A DNA stretch of 64,000 bases. Source: Theocolax elegans. Taxonomy: Eukaryota > Arthropoda > Insecta > Hymenoptera > Cerocephalidae. Of this stretch, positions 23,408 to 32,433 are shown one piece after another (within the stretch, counting starts at the first letter, position 1; every line of letters begins with the position of its first letter). A program made the translations under genes and the position numbers. Below the pieces are notes generated by a model. It was not told the origin of the DNA, did no database searches, and saw nothing but the letters and a program-made list of their open reading frames with translations. The stretch is taken from the NCBI GenBank assembly GCA_026168455.1, contig JANSJX010000045.1:62001-126000 (forward strand), in the 5' to 3' direction.

Positions 23408-26400
23408 ACAAGAGCACTAGTATACCGCACGTGGAGATAACCTCGGAGGATCTAAACGAAAAGCAAGTATATACAATGTTAGATTCGGGTGCACAACCAA
23501 ACGTCATAAAGGAATCACAGTTGCGAGATCACGTAAAAATCAAAACGGAGAAGACTCCTATATTGATAGGAATAAGTGGAGAGGATATTTTCCCACTGGG
23601 AACATGTGAAATAAATTTATATGGAAAATTAAGCCACTTTGTCGTAGTAAAAGATACATTCCCACTTTTGGCTCCCGCGCTATTAGGCTCCATGTTCTTT
23701 GAAGATAGAAAGGCAAAGTTAGATTTCCAGGGAAATATGTTCATTTTTGAGAATCAAAAATTGGATTTTATTAATACCAATGGACCAACATTAATAAAAC
23801 CATTTAGCAGCGTAATGGTAAAATTAGCATTAGACAATCCGGATGAACACGAGTATGGTTATATACCGAAAATAGAATTCACCGATAATCGAATCAGAGC
23901 GGGGGACGTCGTTGTTACAAACGATAATGGATACGTTGACGTGGAATTTTTCAATGACGGCGACATAGAGGCTGAAATATTCCTAACCAATGTCACCTTA
24001 CTTCCTCTAAGTAAGATGGATAATTACATGATGGATAACTACACCGGAAACAGCGAAAGATCCAACGAATCGGTACTTAAGGAGTGGCTCGACAAACTGG
24101 TTCCTCTCGAACCCGACTCACCTGCTCTTCCAAGTGGGATACCGTATTATTGTAAATCAACCTTAACTAACGTGCCATTGCAGACGCAATCAGTCGCAAG
24201 TGAAGAGAACGAGGATTACCTTGACATATGCGAGCGAGACCCGAACGTATGCTTAGTAGGCACGACATCGGAAAAACTTCAGGAAGTGAATCTTACGAAT
24301 TTACAAGTAAATAGTCTTTTAGATACACAATTATTTAATGTTTACGTATCGAGAACCGAAAATTTGGAAACTATGGAGTGCAAGGATACATTGATAGAAG
24401 AGTACGAACAGGTTCGTCCGTATCTAGCACAGTCGTTTACGGATATAACAGGGATTATTGAAAATTACCGCTACCAAGATGCAGCGAAGAAGGATGGAAG
24501 GAAACACTTGCACAAAAATCAAGACCTTTTCGCATTGGACGAGAGAACCAGGAACAGAAGGATTCTGGAGGAAATTAATCAAGACCACTTAGATCCCGAA
24601 TTACAGGATAGGCTGGGAAAGCTCATTGAGAACACAGGTAGCATATTTCATCTTAAAGGGGAATCTTTATCATCGACTAAGTTGATACAGCACAAGATCG
24701 AAACATACGATGAAATACCACTCAATGTCAAGCAATATCCGATCCCACAGAAATTACAGGAGGTAGTCTACGAACAAGTTATTAAATTATTAGACACCGG
24801 TATTATAGAACGCAGTGATTCGCCGTACAATAATCCATTGTGGGTTGTCAAAAAACGTGACGATAACCAGGGAAACTCGCAGTGGAGGGTTGTAGTCGAC
24901 TTTAGAAAACTGAACGAGAAGACGCGACCTTATCCCTTCCCGATTCCAAACATCACACACTTAGTTGAACAGTTAGGTGGCGCAAAATACTTCATCGTTG
25001 CTGACATGTATAGCGGATTCCATCAAATAGAAATTCGACCTGAAGATCGCGAGAAAACGGCCTTCTCTACTCCTTTTGGGCACTATCATTTTAAGCGAAT
25101 GCCTTTCGGAATCTCTACTGCTCCGAGTACATTCCAGGAGCTTACCAACAAAGTTGTGGGCCAGAAGCCACTCACCATGGAAGGTAGAACAAGAGTCAAA
25201 GGTATGCTCGGCTACATTGACGACATAATCCTATTCGCTGAGACGCTCGATGAACTAGATCAAGTCTTTGTGGAATTGTCTAGTAAACTAAAGGAGGCCA
25301 ATTTAAAACTGAATCCAAACAAGTGTCAATTTTATAAGGACAACGTAATTTTCTTGGGATATTCCGTAAGCGCTAGGGGATTGGAACCAAATCCGGAAAA
25401 TATAAAAGCAATTGTCAACTACCCGATACCAAAAACACAGAAGAACATACGCCAATTCTTGGGAATTTGCGGATATTATAGGAACTTCATTCCCAACATG
25501 TCCAAACTAGCCAAACCTTTAACTAATTTGTTGAAGAAGGATCGTAAATTTGTATGGGGTAACGAACAGTCTGAAGCATTCGAAACTTTAAAACTAAAAT
25601 TAGTAGAAGCACCCATACTTCAATACCCAGATTTTAATAAAAATTTCTATGTAACTACAGACGCATCGAACTATGCGATCGGTGGAGTTTTATCACAAAA
25701 AAGGGAATCAGCTGACCTTCCGATCGCCTACGCCAGCAAGTCTCTCACGAATACGGAAACAAGATACAGCACGATCGAAAAAGAACTATTCGCAATGCTG
25801 TACTGTGCAAACCAATTCGAATACTTTCTAATCGGTAGGAAATTTATGTTTGTCACCGATCACAAACCACTCGTCTGGCTGCATCGTATAAAAGACTCCT
25901 CCTCTCGTCTCAAAAATTGGTATTTTAAATTAACGGAAAAATTTCAGTTTGAGGTAATTTACCAACCAGGAAAGGCCAATTACGTAGCAGATGCTCTTTC
26001 CCGGAATCCTCCAGAGTTAGACCAGGTGAATATTATTGAAAAGAAATTTGAAGATGCGCACAATAACACACCCGACTTGTCACACAGAGAAACGCGACTA
26101 AGTACGAGCTCGTCTTCATCAATGGAGATATATTCCAAAGCAACATCTTCGAAACAGAAGACTATTCCTACGCCCCAACAAACTGATCACGCAGACGAAC
26201 AAGACCCCCTAACTACTGTTATAGACCATGAACAACCAACGGTCGACGAAATTACGACATTAGAAGAACGGCTTAGTAAAAATTGCGATACGGGAGATAC
26301 AAACACTGACAACTCGACTACTGGAGACTCGACTCAAAGTCATTCAGATTCATCCGACACAACGAATACACAAAACGAAACGACAGACATCATAGATCCC

Positions 26401-27957
26401 CCTGCAGTCGAATATGACGTAAATGCGCGAGAACAAAACCGACCATATATTTGTAGGAACATTATAGAAACGCGAGATTCATTTCTTTTAAATCGTGACA
26501 ATATCATCTATTTCGTCACACAGAAAAACCAACCTCTTTGTACTGGAGCCAAACAACTATCAGATCGAGATGAGTTACCGGTAAACGATCACTTGACGCT
26601 AGGTAGGGCAAAAACCACGGAACGAAACGGTAAGGTGTTGATAGCCGCTCCTATCAAAGAAAATTTACACATTCGGGTTGATTATGACATTTTTGAAGAA
26701 GCAATCGCGTCGGTTCGTGATGTATGCCTATCAATGAATTTGAAATCCGTTCGATTATCGAAAACTTCGAATATCGATGATCTTTCGTGGACAGACATCG
26801 TGAACGTTTTAAAGAATAACTTTTCGGAAGATACTACAAAATTAATAATTTGCAATAATAAAACCCAAATACCGGACCCGGAATTAAGGGATTCAATAAT
26901 AACAGATATTCACGGTGCTCCCACGAACGGTCATAAGGGTATCACGAAGACTTATAACCGGATCCGTCAAAATTACTATTGGCCTAATATGAAAGAAGAT
27001 ATTAAAAAATTAATAAGTAAATGTAGAATCTGCGAAACAAACAAGCTGGTTAGAAGGAAAGTCAGACAGCCAATGGTCTTAACTGACACTCCGGGTGAAG
27101 CGTTCGAGAAATTAGCCATGGACCTCGTCGGACCGTTGCCCGGAACCAAGAAAGACAATATTTACATCCTCACCATGCAGGATTTATTAACGAAATTTTG
27201 TATACTCGCCCCATTAAGGAATGCCACTTCCAGGGATATCGCCGATGCGCTATTGAAAAGGTTTATATTTGTACATGGTTCGCCAAGGGTAATTTTGACA
27301 GATCAGGCCGCGAATTTTACTTCGGCACTAATGAAGAGCATAGCCAAATTATGTAAAATTAAAACAATAACCACAACAGCGTTCTATCCGCAGGCGAACG
27401 GTTCGATCGAGCGGATGCACCATTCGCTTGCGGAATGGTTAAAGAACTACATAACCAACGTAAGGGAATGGGATGAGTGGTGTGAATGCGCTGCTTTTTC
27501 ATATAATACCAGTGTGCACGAAGCTACGAAGCTCACCCCATTCGAATGCGTTTACGGTAAAATCGCGCGTGTACCATCTGACAAACCAATTGTAACCGAC
27601 CAGACGATCGGAACTTATAATGAATATATAGTTGATTTAAGATCAAAACTTAATGACATCCAGAAGGTTGCGGCGGAGAATTTACGTAATGCAAAGATTC
27701 GTTCAAAAGGATACTATGATAGACGCTTGAACCCATGTAACTTTAAGGTGGGTGACAGGGTAATGCTCCTAGTGGAGCCAAGAAAGGATAAATTCTCGCC
27801 CCAACACTCTGGACCTCATAAAATTCTAGAATTACTACCGAATCACGATGTAAAAATTACTTATAAAAATGGCACACGCGTAGTACATTCAAATAAATTA
27901 AGGAAAACGAGACTTGACACAGAGTCTGAATTGCGCGATTCCGATATGACAACGTAG
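23359..27957 (+). CDS. pol: Pol polyprotein, copy 1 (PR-RT-RH-linker-IN)
   Basis: Replication and integration polyprotein, made as Gag-Pol by -1 frameshifting; the frame is open from 23293, so the ATG at 23359 is only a nominal start (1,532 aa from there). Aspartic protease: DSG at 42-44. Reverse transcriptase about 460-700: D549 and YIDD 619-622. RNase H: TDAS with D768, TIEKEL with E807/E809, and TDH with D834. A Ser/Thr/Asp-rich linker spans about 895-1020, then a segment about 1046-1166 with macrodomain-like features. Integrase: H1185-x6-H1192-x29-C1222-x2-C1225 zinc finger, then D1255, D1315 and E1351 (35 residues between the last two). A GPF/Y-like module lies about 1470-1491 (SGPHKIL). 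No stops or frameshifts. All catalytic residues expected for Ty3/gypsy are present. Confidence 0.96.
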   Translation: MPHKPSEDAPVYIVKLNKSTSIPHVEITSEDLNEKQVYTMLDSGAQPNVIKESQLRDHVKIKTEKTPILIGISGEDIFPLGTCEINLYGKLSHFVVVKDTFPLLAPALLGSMFFEDRKAKLDFQGNMFIFENQKLDFINTNGPTLIKPFSSVMVKLALDNPDEHEYGYIPKIEFTDNRIRAGDVVVTNDNGYVDVEFFNDGDIEAEIFLTNVTLLPLSKMDNYMMDNYTGNSERSNESVLKEWLDKLVPLEPDSPALPSGIPYYCKSTLTNVPLQTQSVASEENEDYLDICERDPNVCLVGTTSEKLQEVNLTNLQVNSLLDTQLFNVYVSRTENLETMECKDTLIEEYEQVRPYLAQSFTDITGIIENYRYQDAAKKDGRKHLHKNQDLFALDERTRNRRILEEINQDHLDPELQDRLGKLIENTGSIFHLKGESLSSTKLIQHKIETYDEIPLNVKQYPIPQKLQEVVYEQVIKLLDTGIIERSDSPYNNPLWVVKKRDDNQGNSQWRVVVDFRKLNEKTRPYPFPIPNITHLVEQLGGAKYFIVADMYSGFHQIEIRPEDREKTAFSTPFGHYHFKRMPFGISTAPSTFQELTNKVVGQKPLTMEGRTRVKGMLGYIDDIILFAETLDELDQVFVELSSKLKEANLKLNPNKCQFYKDNVIFLGYSVSARGLEPNPENIKAIVNYPIPKTQKNIRQFLGICGYYRNFIPNMSKLAKPLTNLLKKDRKFVWGNEQSEAFETLKLKLVEAPILQYPDFNKNFYVTTDASNYAIGGVLSQKRESADLPIAYASKSLTNTETRYSTIEKELFAMLYCANQFEYFLIGRKFMFVTDHKPLVWLHRIKDSSSRLKNWYFKLTEKFQFEVIYQPGKANYVADALSRNPPELDQVNIIEKKFEDAHNNTPDLSHRETRLSTSSSSSMEIYSKATSSKQKTIPTPQQTDHADEQDPLTTVIDHEQPTVDEITTLEERLSKNCDTGDTNTDNSTTGDSTQSHSDSSDTTNTQNETTDIIDPPAVEYDVNAREQNRPYICRNIIETRDSFLLNRDNIIYFVTQKNQPLCTGAKQLSDRDELPVNDHLTLGRAKTTERNGKVLIAAPIKENLHIRVDYDIFEEAIASVRDVCLSMNLKSVRLSKTSNIDDLSWTDIVNVLKNNFSEDTTKLIICNNKTQIPDPELRDSIITDIHGAPTNGHKGITKTYNRIRQNYYWPNMKEDIKKLISKCRICETNKLVRRKVRQPMVLTDTPGEAFEKLAMDLVGPLPGTKKDNIYILTMQDLLTKFCILAPLRNATSRDIADALLKRFIFVHGSPRVILTDQAANFTSALMKSIAKLCKIKTITTTAFYPQANGSIERMHHSLAEWLKNYITNVREWDEWCECAAFSYNTSVHEATKLTPFECVYGKIARVPSDKPIVTDQTIGTYNEYIVDLRSKLNDIQKVAAENLRNAKIRSKGYYDRRLNPCNFKVGDRVMLLVEPRKDKFSPQHSGPHKILELLPNHDVKITYKNGTRVVHSNKLRKTRLDTESELRDSDMTT

Positions 27958-28020
27958 TTACTAACTCTAAGATTAAAATATATGCTTAACATATACACTT
28001 ATTATAATATGCATAACATT

Positions 28021-28039
28021 AGTTTTCCTTTTGTGCAGG
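28021..28039 (+). promoter_or_regulatory. 3' splice site for env message, copy 1
   Basis: TTTTCCTTTTGTGCAG|G lies directly before the env ATG at 28040, with cleavage after 28038. A pyrimidine tract and CAG abutting the start codon strongly suggest that env is made from a spliced subgenomic RNA using the leader donor at 20881. Copy 2 keeps the site with small changes in the tract. Confidence 0.75.
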
Positions 28040-30001
28040 ATGACCACTGCGGCGACTCTTATTAGGCTACTTATGGCACTGCAGCTGAGCATCATCTCTA
28101 ACGCCATCACTACATACGACTGCAAAACAACTCATCCCAATATAACAGTTATTTCACTGACGAAGGTGGACGACTGTGACATGACTAACCTAAAACCAAA
28201 AATCGAAGCGAAATATTTACAACTTTTGCAACGGACCGAATTTATGACAACCCAAACAGAACAATGTCTTGTAAAGGTCGAACAGAGCATCAAGTATTGT
28301 GGCATGCACTCACATGTCTCAGACGTGAAAGGAGGCGAATCGACGTTTATTCTACCGATTTCAAGGGAAGCATGTCACGATTTATTAAAATACGGACAAC
28401 TAAAATACGGACAGACTCTCTTAGGCAATTTGGTAGCAAATAACACTAATAGGCGAACCATTACTGTGGCTGGAAATGTCGACCTCGAGGGTAACTGTAA
28501 AGGCACGACGTACGTGAGTAACAATTACGAATACTCTGATGTGGTTGTCACCGCCAAATTGGAAATCCGAGCAGACTTAGTGACTGGCACCGTGAACAGG
28601 GAACAGGACGTTATCCTATTGCCTTCAGGAACCCGGTGTAGATTCTCTAAAACATTTTGCATCGATGCTGACGAAAAATATGTATTTTGGAACTATATAC
28701 CCAGAACTTCTTGTAAATTTGACGAGTACGCTATTCTTTACGAAGGACCAGGAATAAAAATCGACGATCCAGAAGGGAAGTCCCTAACCATGTACTTTAG
28801 TAATTCTACCGGAGAGACAGGATTCGGCTTGGCGAGAACGGAGGAGATAGACATTTGCGGGTATCGACTTATCAAAACCGACCAAACGAAATTGTACATT
28901 TTCGAAACGACGCCACACAGATCGTTCACGTCCATACGGAAACTAAACATACCCGACGTTTCCCTAGGGTTATATTTTAACAGCAAAATAGGAAACATAG
29001 GACGTCACATTGAGATGGAAACTAAATCACTATACATGGAGACGGTAATCAACAAGTGTAAACTCGAAAAAATGATAATGGAAAACGCCCTAGCGACAGT
29101 CTACGACAATCCGGACGATTTCGCGCTCAACATCATGAAAGCACCAGGGTATCTAGCCATTCCAGCGGGAGAAGCCGCATACATTGTGCATTGCAAAGCC
29201 ATTACATGCAAAGTGAGACAGACTGACAAATGCTACTACGATATACCGGTTGACTGTGGAGGACAAGAATTATTTGCCAAACCCAAATCTAGAATACTGA
29301 CTAAGATAGGATCTTACCGCGATTGTAACGCATTGCTACCGACTTTATTTGAAGTAGAAGGTCAGTGGTATAAAAGTATAAAAGGAATTCATGAAGTCAC
29401 ACAGCCTCAAATTCTAAAACCAGCAAAGACCTTATCTTGGAAAACTACGGACTTAGAAAAGATCATGAACGCCGGAATTTATACACAGGATGACATTGAC
29501 TCGCTACACAAACATTCTATTTTTCCAGCAGAGAAGGGACCTATCCTCGAAAGTATAGCTAGAAGATTGAATGATAACACGGCAGGACAACGTTCCATCA
29601 ATTACAGGAATCTCTTAACACCCGAAGAATTAGAGAACATGACCCAATCTACTCTAGCGAAATATTGGAATAAATTTCAGAAATTCGGGCAAATATCGGC
29701 CGGAATACTGATGATCATATTTCTAATACAAACTATAAAATTACTATTTGATACGTTCATACGGGGATATGCTATATACAAAGTGTTCGGATGGAGTACA
29801 CGATTATTTGGAGCGATATTCGGGTCGTTGACTCACCTATTCCTGAACCTGTCAAGAACAACTCCACGCAGTACGGACGATACTGTAGACACACCAACCA
29901 GTCACGATACGGATGGACGACGTGTACGGAAAAATGACTCACTACATGACCTCGAACTACGATTACTACGACCAAACGCTACAAACGTTACTCGACGATA
30001 A
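28040..30001 (+). CDS. env: Envelope-like glycoprotein, copy 1
   Basis: Membrane glycoprotein of 653 aa from the ATG that follows the 3' splice site; an in-frame TTG lies 9 nt upstream, but ATG is the better start. The N-terminus is a signal peptide of about 22 aa (hydrophobic LLMALQL, ending SNA). The ectodomain is Cys-rich with several N-glycosylation sequons (NIT, NNT, NST). A transmembrane segment lies about 551-575 and a second hydrophobic patch about 582-609, followed by a basic tail. No RxxR furin-type site is evident in the ectodomain; the only RxxR is in the tail. The cysteine-rich pattern and the lack of a baculovirus-F-like cleavage site suggest a class III, chuvirus-type glycoprotein rather than the F-type env of classic errantiviruses. 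That assignment is inference. Expected role: cell-to-cell or germline transmission. Confidence 0.85.
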   Translation: MTTAATLIRLLMALQLSIISNAITTYDCKTTHPNITVISLTKVDDCDMTNLKPKIEAKYLQLLQRTEFMTTQTEQCLVKVEQSIKYCGMHSHVSDVKGGESTFILPISREACHDLLKYGQLKYGQTLLGNLVANNTNRRTITVAGNVDLEGNCKGTTYVSNNYEYSDVVVTAKLEIRADLVTGTVNREQDVILLPSGTRCRFSKTFCIDADEKYVFWNYIPRTSCKFDEYAILYEGPGIKIDDPEGKSLTMYFSNSTGETGFGLARTEEIDICGYRLIKTDQTKLYIFETTPHRSFTSIRKLNIPDVSLGLYFNSKIGNIGRHIEMETKSLYMETVINKCKLEKMIMENALATVYDNPDDFALNIMKAPGYLAIPAGEAAYIVHCKAITCKVRQTDKCYYDIPVDCGGQELFAKPKSRILTKIGSYRDCNALLPTLFEVEGQWYKSIKGIHEVTQPQILKPAKTLSWKTTDLEKIMNAGIYTQDDIDSLHKHSIFPAEKGPILESIARRLNDNTAGQRSINYRNLLTPEELENMTQSTLAKYWNKFQKFGQISAGILMIIFLIQTIKLLFDTFIRGYAIYKVFGWSTRLFGAIFGSLTHLFLNLSRTTPRSTDDTVDTPTSHDTDGRRVRKNDSLHDLELRLLRPNATNVTRR

Positions 30002-30137
30002 ACTAGACAAAGACTGTACGGGGTAACAAGAAGGAAAATATGGGGAAAGAAGAAACAGAAAAATTTATGGCGAGCCTCGCCTTGGAGAACAATCGCGACA
30101 CTCTACGTGCGCCGCGCTTGTTACTTAAGGGTGGGGG
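30002..30137 (+). other. 3' untranslated stretch and polypurine tract, copy 1
   Basis: A short non-coding stretch after env. The last 11 bases, AAGGGTGGGGG (30127-30137), directly abut the 3' LTR and are the polypurine tract for plus-strand priming. Confidence 0.85.
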
Positions 30138-32433
30138 TGTTACGATATGAGGCTCAGCTCGCAGAATTTGCGACCTTACTATGTTGTTCTTATTGTATAA
30201 CTAAGAAATATAAACGATCTGACTTAATTGTTAATCACATACTATTGTTATTTTAAGTACAATATTACTTCAATAAATGTTAAACACTTTTATCTGCGTA
30301 GGCGAATAGATGGCAGTGTGTAGATCTTAAGCGACTAATATGAAATCGGTCTCAGATGCATATCTTGAATGCTGTAGGAGTGGGAGTGACTTGGGTCCAC
30401 ACACCAAACATCGACCAGTCGAGCACTTCTATTCTCGATAACAACCATGGAATATACCGCCTAAACCGATATTTATTATTATTATTTTTATTATTGTATG
30501 ATTTCTCATATATACATATATATATATCAATTCAAGCACTGTGACGTAACTGTACGCTACTATTGGAGTTTACTAGACAACGACGACAGATATCAAAATT
30601 TTGATAAGAGCCCCACCCCCCCTAAAATTCATCGTTCTATACGATATGCATATTTGTTCCCACCTATACCACCCATTGTCACTATAGTTAACACATATTC
30701 GTATATACAGTATACTAATGTATGTTCACCCTCGCGGTGGTTGGATAAATGATCAAAATTCTAGATCGCCCACTACAGAGACGAGCCACGCACATCCGCA
30801 GATGAGGTTGGCCCTGCTACGAAAACGTTCCAACACCAATAATAGTCGATACACCGACCATTTCTGGCGGATGAGAGTTCTATCAACGTTGATCGAGTGA
30901 TACGTAACTAAACGAGGCGGCTGCCGATAAATGTTACCAGAGGGAGACGATAAGCTGCCGACGACCATCAAACATGCGACAGTCGGTAATATATTACCCA
31001 CCATCGATAAGGAGTGAAACTGTCTTACCGACATACGGCAAATCTTCCCGAAACAACTTCTCGATCATGAATAGCGTCGACTGGTACCATCTGAAAACTC
31101 TTACAATGCAACTGTTTATTTATAATTTTGTTTAAACATATAAAGGGACAAGAACTATATGAATATTATTGAATAACACGTATTGCACCAATCGCAAGAT
31201 GCGATAAAAAACCAGCGTTACTTATATACATACTTTTTATACTAATATACGCATGCTTATTATAAATGAATGTAATGTTACCATTTAAAATTATTATAAA
31301 TAAGAAAGGAATATTTCTAATCACAGGAAACATCAGTAAACAGCACTGCGAAACACAAAATCGTCTCTATTCCGAAATTCAACTTAAGCGATCGACTCGA
31401 AATTTCATATACAACAGACTTTTGTAATAAAGATCCTTTTCCCCTCCCGATAATCAATAATATATTAACGAATATTGTAAAACCAACGAACATAGAACAT
31501 TCTAGAAGCATATAGAGTAATTATACGATGTAGAAGCCAACGGAATAAATATCATGTATCATTATAACATCCGGTGTTAGATATCGTCGCCAGTTACGAT
31601 ATTTTCGCGTAGAGTTTAAGTCAGCGTTTCCGCGCTTGACAACAACGGACCAATAAAAAGAGACCAACGCTTCTAGAACCTTCTATGTATCGTCACGCGC
31701 GACCAATCAGACTGAACTATCCCCGCCACGATGCTACTCACGAGCGCAGTGTGCTCGTCGACTCCCGCCAGTGCTCAGACTGCCTTGATACCGAACGGAT
31801 GTGCAATCGCGCCACTCCGATAATCTTCGAACAGTCTTCTTCTATTAAGATACAAAGTATATTCTAATTTATACCGATAGTAAGCGGACGCGTTCTAATT
31901 ACCGTTCCAGCCAATATTTCATTGTTAATATCGCTTAATTATACTGATTTATATTCGTACGTGCACGAGCACCCGCGACATAACGCGAAGAGTGTACACT
32001 AAAAATAAATAAATAATCGTACCACTTTATTAGATTAAAGTTGATTATCGAGTTATTTATTTCATTACTAATCTTTCCTTATATACATAGAAGGAACTAA
32101 GTGTTAATAAAAGTATAACGTCGAGGTAAAGTATATAATTTAAAAACACGGAAAGTAAATATACGTCGGATCATCGAGGAGGACAGGCTTTCCAATCACG
32201 AGAGAAACAAACTGCACTTTACACGAGGGTTTTGGCACTTCTGCCATCTTGTAAATTCACATAAATAAAGCTTTGCCACACGCTGCCTCATTAAGCTCAA
32301 CGGAGGGTCACCACGCCTATCAATCATCGAGAATACGGGAGAAACGATTTAGTCCCTCCGAGCCACGAGACATCTAATCCCATCTCAAACTTACGAACTG
32401 CGTAAAGTCCGAAGGATTGACCAGTACGTTACA
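30138..32433 (+). repeat. 3' LTR, copy 1
   Basis: 2,296 bp, the same length as the 5' LTR; no differences seen by eye in the stretches compared. The AATAAA near 32263 would provide 3' end formation. Followed by the right target duplication TGTT (32434-32437). Confidence 0.95.

Larger units (their letters stand above)
18533..32433 (+). mobile_element. Complete env-bearing Ty3/gypsy LTR retrotransposon, copy 1
   Basis: A 13,901-bp element on the plus strand: 5' LTR (18533-20828), primer site, leader, gag, pol, env, polypurine tract and 3' LTR (30138-32433). Both LTRs are 2,296 bp with TG...CA ends; all internal landmarks are offset by exactly 11,605 bp, and no differences were seen by eye. Pol has the RT-RNase H-integrase order of Ty3/gypsy (Metaviridae). 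All three reading frames are open, so this copy looks structurally competent and very recently inserted. The overall plan (gag, -1 frameshifted pol, spliced env, 4-bp target duplication) is like insect errantiviruses, but the 2.3-kb LTRs are unusually long. Confidence 0.96.
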
